Source: Obelidium mucronatum | Lineage: Eukaryota > Chytridiomycota > Chytridiomycetes > Chytridiales > Chytriomycetaceae | NCBI GenBank assembly: GCA_025765595.1 | Contig: JAIVFH010000005.1 | Location: 124,001 to 188,000 of the forward strand | Direction of reading: 5' to 3' | DNA: 64,000 nucleotides | Notes under the pieces: generated by a model | The model's input: the letters and a program-made list of their open reading frames with translations, nothing else | What the model was told of the DNA's origin: nothing | Database searches by the model: none | Position numbers and translations under genes: made by a program | Part shown: positions 1 through 10,177 of the stretch, in pieces | How positions within the stretch are numbered: the first letter of the stretch is position 1 | Layout: every line of letters starts with the position of its first letter

Positions 1-122
1 TGCAGGTCTTTGAGAAAACGTTTTGAAACTAAGCAGAATTTGACTAAAATTTTTTTTTCGAATGTTCAACCTGAAACCAAAACAAACTTGAACCTAGGGT
101 TTCAGTGAGCCTCAAAAAAAAC

Positions 123-130
123 TATATAAG
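123..130 (+). promoter_or_regulatory. TATA box of secreted-protein copy A
   Basis: TATATAAG lies 42 bp upstream of the ATG at 172, in a region conserved between both repeat copies. The matching element in copy B is at 1052-1058. A TATA box this close to the start codon implies a very short 5' leader and typically marks strongly or conditionally expressed fungal genes. The expression level is inference. Confidence 0.6.
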
Positions 131-171
131 CGCGCCACTCCTCCACAACTAGGAAAAAAAAACAATTCGAA

Positions 172-440
172 ATGCAAATCAAGAACGTTCTCGTTGCAGT
201 TGCTCTCGCTGCTACCTCCTCCTATGCTGCACCAGTTCCTCAATCTTCTCCACCTGCTTGGTGGACGAATCTCTGGGCGATGTACATTAATCCACAGGGC
301 CAAAGCCAAAACACTGGATTGGGTCTATCAGGGTGGACAAGGGTGCCATTGTGTTGGGGGAAGAACTCCCCCAACCAGCTCCAGTCCAGCCAGTTATCCC
401 ACCTCCACAGGGAGTCGGTGCTGGGGGTATTGGCTTTTAA
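172..440 (+). pseudogene. Small secreted Pro/Gly-rich protein, copy A, frame broken mid-gene
   Basis: The ATG at 172 opens a classic signal peptide (MQIKNVLVAVALAATSS, then AAPVPQ, a plausible cleavage region), followed by a Trp/Pro-containing mature segment ending near NPQGQSQ. Compared with copy B, copy A lacks 2 nt near 324 and gains 1 nt near 347. It therefore leaves the frame used by copy B and reads on to 474 in a Cys/Ser-rich frame. Copy B keeps the presumably ancestral 3' frame, which is Pro/Gly-rich and ends at the TAA matching 438-440. The shared ancestor would be a secreted protein of about 90 residues. I do not recognise a family, and whether the indels are real or sequence error is open. 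Confidence 0.6.
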
Positions 441-927
441 TGGGAACTCCTTGATCAGACTCAGCTGCTGTTGAAATTCTAATAAAACTTAATGTTTGGA
501 ACAATTGAAACTTATCTACTTTCTAAAGGCCAATGTGACCAACCTTGCTGGTTGTGGTAGCGGTCAATGCGATCGCTTGTGAAACTGGCAGAGTCGGAAA
601 AATTATCGTATGAAAAGGAGGCGTCAAACGATACAAATTAAATTCCAAAGCTCGTTTTTTATTTATTTTTATTAGCATCATTCGTTTGAAAAGCGATTAA
701 TATTGACAGTCAGTGGAACGTTAGCGGGAATACTAGTTTACAATTTAGAGGGCGCTTCAGAGACGATGTGAATTTTTTCCCCCTCCTTGCTTTCATAAAA
801 GATTTTCAGCACGCTCCCAAAAAAATGAGGCGTTTCAGCATCCTGTCGACTTCAATCTAGAAAATACAAAACAAGTGCTAGATGATGCTTTACCAAAATA
901 ATGGAACCTCCCCGTATCCCCTGTCAG

Positions 928-1647
928 TGCAGGTCTTTGAGAAAACGTTTTTGAAACTACGCAGAATTTGACTAAAATTTTTTTTCGAATGTTCAACCTG
1001 AAACCAAAACAAACTTGAACCTAGGGTTTCAGTGTGAGCCTCAAAAAAAACTATATAAACGCCACTCCTCTCCACAAATAGAAAACAAAAAACATTCGAA
1101 ATGCAAATCAAGAACGTTCTCGTTGCAGTTGCTCTCGCTGCTACCTCCTCCTTGCTGCACCAGTTCCTCAATCTTCTCCACCTGCTTGGTGGACGAATCT
1201 CTGGGCGATGTACATTAATCCACAGGGCCAAAGCCAAACCGCTGGATCTTGGGTCTATAAGGGTGGACAAGGGTCCATTGTGTTGGGGGAAGAACTCCCC
1301 CAACCAGCTCCAGTCCAGCCAGCTATCCCACCTCCACAGGGAGTCGGTGCTGGGGGTATTGGCTTTTAATGGGAACTCCTTGATCAGACTCAGCTGCTGT
1401 TGAAATTCTAATAAAACTTAATGTTTGGAACAATTGAAACTTATCTTCTGTCTGAAGGCCTAATGAACTGACCAGCTTTGCTTGTAGCGGTCAATGCGAA
1501 TCGCTTGTGAAACGGGTAGAGTCGGAAAATTATCGTATGAAAAGGAGGCGCTAAACGTTAAACATTTACAACTCCATAATTCCAAGGCTCATTTTTTATT
1601 TATATTTATTTATTCGTTTGAAAAGAGATTAATATTGACAGTCAGCC
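928..1647. repeat. Tandem direct repeat, copy B
   Basis: Second copy of the unit at 1-713, opening with the same TGCAGGTCTTTGAGAAAACG. It carries the same TATA element, start codon context and 3' end, with its own indels. It has an extra insertion near 1555-1580, so the match weakens towards its end. See the two gene entries for the coding differences. Confidence 0.88.
1101..1369 (+). pseudogene. Small secreted Pro/Gly-rich protein, copy B, frame broken after the signal peptide
   Basis: The gene has the same start and signal peptide as copy A. A 1-nt deletion in the TCCTCC(TA)TGCT stretch near 1151 shifts the frame directly after the signal peptide. The downstream sequence is intact in another frame, which encodes a Gly-rich stretch, a PAPVQPAIPPPQGVG segment and a TAA at 1367-1369. 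As it stands the gene makes only an off-frame 100-residue product ending at 1403. Promoter, start and polyadenylation region match copy A. Function unknown. Confidence 0.6.
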
Positions 1648-1945
1648 AAATTTCTTGCCCATCACTGGCGCTACCAGAGGAGCGAGTATTATGTCTCCGA
1701 GCTGAACATGAACCACTTGAACGAATTTTGAAACTGTCTCTCATCTTCTTCATTTTTTCGTGGATTATTGATGTCTGTGAACCAGTTCGATTCATTGGTG
1801 CAGAGTTTCCAATCAAGCCTTTGGGATGACTAACAGGGCTACTGTTGCTACCACTCGCTTTTCCACCTAGTTCTTCTGTTGACAGTCCCCAATGTTGCTG
1901 CTTTTACTCTTTGGAACCGCGAAACCCTTAACATATCCGGCTCCT

Positions 1946-4081
1946 TCAAAATCGCACGTTCGTAACGGGCTGTTGAACAAGAGTGACACCATTTACAAAG
2001 GTGCTTGGATCAAGCAAATAAATACTGTACGAAATGGGAGGCGTTGGATTGGCAGACCGTTGCTGTTGCGAGCCACTATTTCCACTCATTCCATGAGCGC
2101 GATTGCGTTGAAGCGTTGCCTTCAAAACAAACTTTCGGCTCACCAAATCATCTTCAACCCCCTGAAAGATCCCATATTCACCACCCCCATGCACACCCTT
2201 CCCCGCCTTCAAGTCATCCAACGATTTTGACCGATTCATTTGAAACAGACTGGGAGGCTTCGAAATGCCAGATCGCGGTGGGACATCATCCATTTCCTTT
2301 TTTTCATACTTTTCATTCACCTCGACAGCAACCAAGACCCGATAATCAATCCCAGCGCATTTCACGCCCTCACTCGCTACAACGCACTTTTCCCCCTTTC
2401 CAACAGCTTCCAAATTATCCATTACAAACCCATATAGACCCTTCAAACAAACACTGAACCTGAAGGGTCCCACAACTCCAGGAAATCCATTCGACAGGCC
2501 ACCACTGCCGATTTGTTGAAAAGGAGTGGTGAACCGATTGATGAGCTCGGCCTGCATCCAAAAAGAGTTTAATACAGCAGTGTCGCTGACAATCCGATCC
2601 GCCTTGACTTTTTCAAGCTGGGCGAAACTCATGTATGTGTAAATGATGCCCGTTTCAAACATTTGGAGAACAAGAGTTTCTTCATCCCGAAATGCGGACA
2701 GTTCATTTGTTTTCAGGTATTCTTGGCCGTAGAGGTTGACCAGTCTTGAAAGGTAGCTGGTGGGGGCTGGGGGTCCGCTGTGATTGTGTGATTGGCCGCC
2801 ACCACAAATGCTGCCAAAGACGCTACTTTCAAAGGAGGCCACACTGCCTCGGAGTGAGCTGGGTATTCTGGTGCTATGGATACTCGCAGTGTCCAAGTTT
2901 TGTTTGATATTGGAAGCAGATGGACTGCTTGGTAGAGATGAAGATGATGCGGAAAATAATGATCCAAAGAAGGCTGTCATTTTTTTGTTTCCAATGGTGG
3001 ATACACGTTTGATTCCATCGTCTGTTGCTGAACCCGTGGTTGCCTTTCTCCATCGGTAGGCAGCAGCCTTTTTCAAGAGCTGATAGCGAGAGAATTCGTC
3101 TGGCACGGCGAGCATTGGACTTTCAATAATGCATTTAAACCACGCCTGAGGAAGATCGGAAAGCAGAGAGAATAAGTCTTCGGTTATGCCTCGAGTAGAT
3201 GCCGACTCGGAAGCCGTAGATTGAGCCGACGCGAGGCAGGTAACGACTCCGAAATTAATAGTGTGACAAAGGAACGATTCAATATGGGGAAGAAGGGTAT
3301 CACGCGCAAGGTTCTTCAGCCGGATGTAGTCTCTATTTGTAGACACGTTTATGAGTCTCGAGTTCCCACCAAAAATGGTGTCAATATGAAGGCAGTATGT
3401 CGCGATGGTTGATTTTGAGAGTGTTGTCAGAATCGTGTTTGTGCAAAAAGATATCAGCTCCTGTGTTTGCAAAAAACAGGCGGCCAACATCACGGAGAAG
3501 ATATTATTGCTGTTGATTAATTCAGCTCTTCGTGTTGTAGCATATAAATCACGGAGGGCTATTTGCAAGGATTCTGGATTCACGCCTGCTTCGTCCAAAT
3601 CCAGAGTGGCAGTAGAGCCCGCCACGTCCAGCTCGTAGGAACACGAAGCGACGCTGGTCTTTCCGCTGAACAGCGCATCAAACAGGGGGCTTTGGAGCAG
3701 CACAATGCGGTGCAGCTTGAGCGTCCTGCCGCCAAACAACACGTCGATGTCCGAAAAGCGCGCCAAGTCGACTGCGGCCACGGGCGATAGAAGATTTAGG
3801 ATAGAAGAATAACAAGTAACAAATAAAGAATAAATACACTGCGCCGCCCAGTTCGCCGCAGCCGCGCTGCCGCCGCCGCCGCCGTCCGTCGCCGCGTCGC
3901 CGTCGTCTCCGCCGTCGGCCTTTGCGATTCCGAGCAGCGAAAGAACCGTCGGCCGCCGGCGGCGCGAAACTGTCGGCGTCGACGAAAGCATTTTTTGTTT
4001 TTTGTTTTTTGTTTTTTGGTGTTTGTTTGACAAACTCAATAAACAGCTTTCGACACACTCAGCAGCCGTCTTCAGGTGCAT
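1946..4081 (-). CDS. BTB/POZ-domain protein, fungal type, 711 aa
   Basis: This is a single-exon reading frame of 711 codons. After a basic, Gly/Ala-rich and very GC-rich N-terminus comes a BTB/POZ core at about residues 105-230 (FSDIDVLFGGRTLKLHRIVL, then SPLFDALFSG). That region reads as the usual DV.F....LKAHR..L...S..F...F pattern. The rest is a long alpha-helical/low-complexity region, including a Ser-rich linker near residue 365, with no second domain I recognise. BTB domains dimerise and often recruit cullin-3 ubiquitin ligases; that role is inferred from the family. The start at 4081 is preferred by length. The Met at 3991 (residue 31, before LSSTPTVSRRRRPTV) is an equally good start and would remove a Lys/Gln-rich leader. 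Confidence 0.75.
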   Translation of the reverse strand: MHLKTAAECVESCLLSLSNKHQKTKNKKQKMLSSTPTVSRRRRPTVLSLLGIAKADGGDDGDAATDGGGGGSAAAANWAAQCIYSLFVTCYSSILNLLSPVAAVDLARFSDIDVLFGGRTLKLHRIVLLQSPLFDALFSGKTSVASCSYELDVAGSTATLDLDEAGVNPESLQIALRDLYATTRRAELINSNNIFSVMLAACFLQTQELISFCTNTILTTLSKSTIATYCLHIDTIFGGNSRLINVSTNRDYIRLKNLARDTLLPHIESFLCHTINFGVVTCLASAQSTASESASTRGITEDLFSLLSDLPQAWFKCIIESPMLAVPDEFSRYQLLKKAAAYRWRKATTGSATDDGIKRVSTIGNKKMTAFFGSLFSASSSSLPSSPSASNIKQNLDTASIHSTRIPSSLRGSVASFESSVFGSICGGGQSHNHSGPPAPTSYLSRLVNLYGQEYLKTNELSAFRDEETLVLQMFETGIIYTYMSFAQLEKVKADRIVSDTAVLNSFWMQAELINRFTTPFQQIGSGGLSNGFPGVVGPFRFSVCLKGLYGFVMDNLEAVGKGEKCVVASEGVKCAGIDYRVLVAVEVNEKYEKKEMDDVPPRSGISKPPSLFQMNRSKSLDDLKAGKGVHGGGEYGIFQGVEDDLVSRKFVLKATLQRNRAHGMSGNSGSQQQRSANPTPPISYSIYLLDPSTFVNGVTLVQQPVTNVRF

Positions 4082-4439
4082 CTCAGCACTTGCAATTCAA
4101 TATTGGAATCGGAGCAAGAGTCCCGCTGGTACATTGCGTTTTCAGCGCTCCAAATATTTTTTTAACACGCTTTCGCCAAAAACCGTAAGCAAGGTGAAAG
4201 CGAGGCGTCTCTCCATCCAACAGCAACGGAAAAAGAGCAGGACAGCAGGTAATATAAGTTACACCAAACAAGTTCAGTCTTTTCCGTATCACTGTTGATG
4301 TTTTTCCCACATCAAATCAAGTACCAACCAAAAGCCCGCAGAAGACAAATGCCGCCTCGAAAGAAGCTCACAGTTGGCACAGGGACAGCAACGGTGTCTG
4401 TGTTCAAAACGCTTGGCCTCGAACGAGACTGACGAAGCA

Positions 4440-5559
4440 ATGAAGCTTCTTCGAAAGATTGCATGCCTCGTTTCACCACTGATGGAAAAACGCGGCTGGA
4501 TTCTTCCACTTCTGAGAGAGTTTCAGCCGGAGGATAAGTGTTTGCTGGGCGTCAACGTGAACAGGGGAAGGGAGATCAGACTCAGGTTGCGCTATCCAGA
4601 CTCGCAGGGGGCATTCTACGATGAAGACTTTGTGCTGGGAACAATGTTGCACGAGCTTACGCACAACAGTATGTTTTCTAAATTGGGTCATGGTTTTTGC
4701 TGACGTTCTCCATCCTGCAGTAAGAGGTCCACACGATGCCGAATTCTACAAGAACCTAGATATGCTCACAAAAGAACATGAAGACAACGTAGCTAAAGGC
4801 TGGAAAGGAGTTGGATTTGATGGCATTGGTATTCGGTTAGGACAAGGCGTTTCCCACGATTTGGATCCCCATAAAGCCAAGGAAACGGCTCTAAAGGCTG
4901 CCGAACAACGCGCTAAATTGAACAAGAATATTATTCCCGCGGGTGGTCGGAAACTAGGATCAGGAAGCAACAGCGACCTGAAGATGCTTGAACAAGTTCT
5001 AACTCCTCGTGAAATGGCTGCAATGGCCGCAGAAAGACGAATGCGGGATCGAGTTTGGTGTGGAAGTGCAGAGAGCAACGACTGTGGTGGTGAACTTGGA
5101 AAGGGAGCGAGTGCCGGGGGCTCAAACGGAACTGCCAAATCAAGACCTACATCAGCGTCTACTCGTGTATATTATATTGACTCTTCTGATTCGGAAGAAG
5201 GCAATATAGACAGGGATGAGTTACTCCCATCAACAAAGAAAAGACGTTCTCGAAGTCCATCCGCCGAAATAAGTTCAAAGAAACCAGAACTCGGCGGACA
5301 TATCGATGCATCAAAAAAGACTTCTTCTCCATCGAATTGGATATGTTCGAGCTGTACCTGGCCATTGAATATGTCGAACTCTGTTTTTTGTGAGGCGTGT
5401 TTCGTAAGTGCGACCTCGACCAGCCCCACCAGTAATGACAAATTTGGGGATTCAGCGTGGACTTGTGAATCTTGTTCTCTTGTCAATGATATATCTGCGA
5501 CGGCCTGTGGAGCTTGCGACAGACCGTCACCAGCACTCCTGGCCGAACTCGAACTTTAA
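4440..5559 (+). CDS. WSS1: WSS1-type WLM metalloprotease with two RanBP2 zinc fingers
   Basis: This is a zinc protease of the Wss1/SPRTN class, which degrades proteins covalently trapped on DNA and works with SUMO and Cdc48. The WLM domain runs from MKLLRKIACLVSPLMEKRGW to about residue 130. The active site HELTHN..GPHD is rebuilt across a 52-nt intron (4669-4720, GTATGT..CTGCAG). VYYIDSSDSEE is a likely SUMO-interacting motif. Two RanBP2 fingers follow: WICSSCTWPLN..FCEACF and WTCESCSLVND..CGACDRP. The start is uncertain. The frame is open back to about 4374 without an ATG, while an ATG at 4349 in another frame gives a family-like VFKTLGLERD before hitting TGA at 4430. A 1-nt indel or an unrecognised splice there would restore about 28 N-terminal residues. 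I use the in-frame ATG at 4440. Confidence 0.85.
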
Positions 5560-5819
5560 TTTAAGCGTTTTTTTGCAGTTTGCCAGGCTGTTCATCTTTT
5601 CCCTTGGACGCTTTCCTTGAACAAGTTATGGCGATACTCCCTACCCCAATAAATATGTATTTTTAAGCTTAATTTGGTGATTGCGCGTTATGGCCGTGGT
5701 TGGTTAACACAGCCACATCTTCAGAAAAATTTAAAAATTGTGAATTTGTGGCTGGTCATCAAACGCCTCTGCCTGGAATTATATATAATTGGCGAGACCA
5801 CAATTGAAACAATACAGCT

Positions 5820-7772
5820 ATGATTCCGGCACTCAATGCAAGGCAGCCAAGCTCTTCCCCTATCGACTCTCTCGCTTCAAAGACAGAGAAAGGGATTGAC
5901 GTCTTCGAGATCGAGTCGCCCATTCCATCAGACGAAGATGTGGCTCTGCCTCTGACTCGTCTTCAGTTCAGTCATGGTTATTTCTTCCTTGTTTGCTGCA
6001 ATGGTGATGGGAGCGCTGGACAACACAATCGTATCTACAGCTTTGCGGTCCATTATTCTTGACTTGGGGCGACAAGATCTTGCTCCTTGGATTGGTGAGA
6101 CAAACGCTTTCCTGCCCTTCTATGCCAACGCTAATGCATCTTGCATCGAAGGTTCGGCGTATATGATTACGAGTGCTGGTCTCGCTACTCTTTATGGAAA
6201 GTTTGCTGGTAAGTGACAGTATTATGGCTTTACTCTTAAATTCTCAAATCAACTGTTTTAGACATATTTGGCCGCAAGATTATGTTTATTTTCGCCATGA
6301 TTGCTTTCGAGCTTGGTAGTTTAATCTGTGGTATGGCTGGGACAGTTGAGACTCTCATTGTTGGTCGTGCCTTAGCTGGCGTTGGAGGTGGTGGTATTGG
6401 TGTCCTTGTGCTTATCATCATCTCTGATATTGTTCCCTTGCGGGAGCGTGCCAAGTGGCAAAGTGTTATGGGTGCTGGAGTTGGGGTTGCATCTATCCTC
6501 GGGCCCGTTGTAGGCGGTATCTTTTCAGACAATCTCAGTTGGCGATGGTAAGTTTGAAATGATGCCATCAATTACTGCTAACGGCTTCTGAACAGGTGCT
6601 TCTACATCAATATTCCTTTTGGGATCTTGATCATTCTTTGTTTCTTCTCAATGAAATTCAATATTGTCGAAGGAAATGCGCTGGAGAAAATTAAACGTGT
6701 AGACTGGTTCGGAATCGCCACTCTCTTTGGTGCCATTGTCTGCTTTGTCACTCCTTTGCTTCTTGGGGGTACTATTTGGGAGTGGAATTCAGCGCCAGTC
6801 TTGATCCTCTTGCCGCTATCGGTTCTTCCTCGCCACTGCCTTCACTTACATTGAACTGAAGGTGGCGCAAGACCCAATCGTGCCTCCAAAAATGTTCGTC
6901 AACCTCAACTATTCCAGTTCTCCTTGCCATCACATTGAACGTCGGAGCTTCCTTCTTCTCTGCTGTCTACTTCATTTCCCTCTTTTTCCAAGTAGGTCAA
7001 TGGTACTGAGCGCATCTGCAGCTGGTGTGGCTACAATCCCTCTCGTCTTGGGAATGGTCACTACGACAATGGCCTCTGGAATTTTGGTTACGAAAACCGG
7101 GAAATACACCCTCTACTTTTACTTAGGCCCCGTCTTTTTGATTGTCGGGACCGCATTGATGTCGCTTCTAAACAGCGAATCCTACGTAGTAGAGCGTGTT
7201 TTTTACCTCTTGATATTTGGATTTGGGGCTGGTTTCATTTACCAAACACGTGTAGTGGCACTTCAATCCAGTGTTCCAACAAAGTATATTGCTGTTGTGA
7301 CTGCTTTGGCTACCACATGTTTGTTACTCGGCGGGTATGTCGTTATTAATATTCGATCTTCTTCGTGACATACAAATTTAATTTGAATCTATAACACAGG
7401 GCAATCGGTATTGCTGTTACTGGGTCTGTCTTCAACAATCTCGTAGATTCGTCTGCAGAACAGTATCCAACTCTCACAAAGTTTGTCGATGGTCTTCAAA
7501 AGCAAGGCTACCCTGCCAGCACGACAGAAGTTCTGGGACTTCTTTCCATGATACACAAGGCTGCCGAAAAGTTTCCAACATTGTCTGCATCTGCAACGGA
7601 AGCAACATCTCAATTGATCGCCTCATTCAACAGTGCTTACAAAATAGCTTATTTGAGCTTGCTTCCTTATCCGATTATTATGTTGTGTCTGGCTTTCTTT
7701 GTGAGGCAAATGACTCCAGACCGACCAGAAGTATCGAAACCATTGCCTCCACTTCCAGTCGAAGAAGCTTAA
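5820..7772 (+). pseudogene. DHA2-type MFS multidrug exporter, multiply frameshifted (MFS1)
   Basis: It is a paralogue of the transporters at 7929, 21759 and 24135, on the opposite strand. Family landmarks are clear: DNTIVSTAL in TM1, the motif-A region DIFGRK, RALAGVGGGG, and the antiporter motif C as GPVVGGIFSD. Introns fall at the same places as in the paralogues, for example before GSAYMIT and after LSWRW. The frame breaks near 5972, 6820, 6905, 6995 and 7005, each by 1-2 nt, on comparison with the paralogues. The remaining N- and C-termini read well. Five independent breaks in one gene, beside an intact paralogue, argue for a pseudogene rather than isolated base-calling errors. Confidence 0.8.
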
Positions 7773-7928
7773 GCCCTCCATTTACCATATTCAGCCTCTT
7801 GGTTTTAAACTTACGTACAATGCACAATACATTATTCTTACTGATACAAATCTTCTATATTAACCACTCTATTTATTTTCTGTTTGAATCTAATGAAGAT
7901 ACAAGGCTGACTGATACTAACATAAAGG

Positions 7929-10067
7929 TTACTCTGAAACAACAGGTTCACTCACTCCCACTTCCTTTTTTTCCCCACCGCCAAGCGAGAACTGCTTCAC
8001 AAAGAAGGCCGCAACAAAAATCGCCACCGCATATGGAACAATACATAAATAGGCGATTTTGAAAGCCCCATTAAATCCAGTGACTAATTCATCACGAGCC
8101 AGAGCAAGCGTGGCATTGTACTGAGCGGCCGCAGCCGGACTTCCTTGTGGGTAGAATGCCTTGGAAGCATCCAAAATACCCAACAACGGGAGGACTTCAG
8201 AAGTCTCGATCGAAATGCCTCTTGTCGCCAACTTTTTAATAAACCCTTGCAGTTCCGCATCGTTGGCAGTGTTGGAGACAACAACGTTGTTGAAAATGGT
8301 TCCAGTGATGGCAATTCCAATAGCAGCACCAAGAGAATTACATGTTTGCGCAACCGCGGTGGCGATGGCTATGAGTTTTCTTGGAACTGACGCTTGGAGG
8401 CCGAGGACACGTACTTGAATCATGCTCCCGACACCAAGCCCCAAAATGAAGAGGTAGAATATTTGCTGGATTGTGGAAGAGTTTCGGTCCAAGAAAGACA
8501 CCAGGACCACACCAACAGCCATGACAACTGGACCAATGAACAGGAAGTGGCGGTACTTGCCAGTTTTTGACACAAGGATTCCACTGGTGATTGACATAAT
8601 AACCAGCCCAAAAACAATTGGGATAATTTGAAGACCGGCAGACGTGGCAGATGCATCGAAAACGACTTGACTGGACTAAAAGTTAATTTAAACCGAAAAA
8701 TAAACACAAGAACTTACAAGTACAAACTAATGTAATAGATAGCAGAAATAAACCCTGCCCCCAATGCCAACGAAATGAACAAGAAAGCAGTCACGGATGA
8801 ATTGACAAAAATTGTAACCGGGACAATCGGTTCTTTTGCAACCTTGAGTTCAACATAGGACGAATACGGCAAAGAGGATAGCGGACAAGACAAACATAAC
8901 AATCGTTGGAGTCGAGTTCCAGTCCCAGATTGATCCACCCAATTGCAGAGGAGTGACTAAGGCGACAACTGCAGCAAAAAGGACAACGGCACCGAGGCCA
9001 TCGATTCTTCCAATCTTTTCACGGATAGTACCCTCTTCGGGAGGAAAGTTCAGGAACGCAATTACAGTGGCAAGAGTAATGGCACCCAATGGCAAGTTGA
9101 TATAAAAGCACCTGGAACCCGATTTTTTAGACAAAGGTTACTTCAGACAGTTCAAACTCTACCATCTCCAAGTAACATGATCACTGAAAGCGCCTCCCAA
9201 AAGTGGCGCAATAACAGATGCGAGGCCAAAGCAAGCACCGATTCCGCCTTGGAACTTTCCTCTGTCCCGCATACTCACAATGTCGCTGATGATGATAAGG
9301 ACAAGGGAAAAAATTCCGCCACCTCCAATACCAGCAATAGCTCTGGAGGCAATAAGCATTTCCATAGAAGTGGATGCACCTATCAGGTGCATTAGGCTAT
9401 TTCAATACATGTGTTACGTGTACAAAGGAATCAAGCGCATACCACACAAAAGGGATCCGAGTTCGAATACGACAATCGCAAAAACGAAGACCCATTTGCG
9501 ACCAAAGATATCTGTAATAATATTCATTACCGGTGCCTCAATGTTTATTTCATGGCTGCACTCACCAGCGAACTTTCCATAGAGAGTTCCTAGTGGTGCG
9601 GCAGTCAATAAATACGCTGAACCTGTGGGTGTTTGAAGATTCTAGTTAGCCGATCAAATAGTCAAGGAGTCTGACTGGCATACCAATCCAGGGGATAAGG
9701 TTCTGTTTTCCAAAATCATCGACGATAGCTGTGTTCAAGAAGAATTAATTCACACTATGATTGGATTCCAATGGATGTAGACGAACATTTCAGGGCAGTG
9801 CTATTGGAATAAGAAAGACTCAGTCACCATTATTGAATGAGAGCGAACTTACGCAACAATGGTCTGATCCAAAGCAGCCAATAAAATTGCCAACAGCAAT
9901 CCAATGTAGACTAGAATGAATGCGCTGCGGGACAGTGGTACTTTCACAACATCGGCGTTATCATCTACTTCAAGCTCAGGCTGACTCTCTCCGTCAAAAG
10001 CGGCTGGAGTGACAGCAGAAAGATCAATATCCTCCTTGCGCTCGATTATTACTACTGACGAGGTCAT
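7929..10067 (-). CDS. DHA2-type (14-TM) MFS exporter with one apparent frameshift (MFS2)
   Basis: Likely a plasma-membrane drug:H+ antiporter. In order it has an acidic cytosolic N-terminus, DQTIVATAL, DDFGKQNLIPWIG, GSAYLLTAAPLGTLYGKFA, DIFGRKWVFVF, SRAIAGIGGGG and the motif C relative VIAPLLGGAFSD. The C-terminal bundle ends in SEPVVSE. At least seven introns are readable. One exon near 9780-9800 is only about 14 nt long (encoding roughly TALK). Near 8866 one extra base shifts the frame between FAVF and YVELKVAKEPIVP; all else is continuous. Either this is a recent single-base lesion or a sequencing error. It converges on MFS1 with about 155 bp between the stops. Confidence 0.75.
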
Positions 10068-10177
10068 TTTGGGGAGTTAATTGGAAGTTGGATACAAGTG
10101 GGTTCTTCAAAAACGATTTGAAATGATAGCCAATCATTTGCAATCGTCAAATCAAATTTGTCAACACATAACAAGAC

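Larger units (their letters stand above)
1..713. repeat. Tandem direct repeat, copy A (small secreted-protein gene unit)
   Basis: This stretch is repeated almost exactly at 928-1647, a period of about 927 bp. The shared part covers the promoter, the reading frame, the AATAAA-type 3' end (about 479) and some 230 bp beyond. It stops after the shared AATATTGACAGTCAG. Copy A begins at base 1 of the window, so the unit probably continues to the left. The 714-927 spacer is not duplicated here. The copies differ by scattered substitutions and short indels. Confidence 0.9.
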
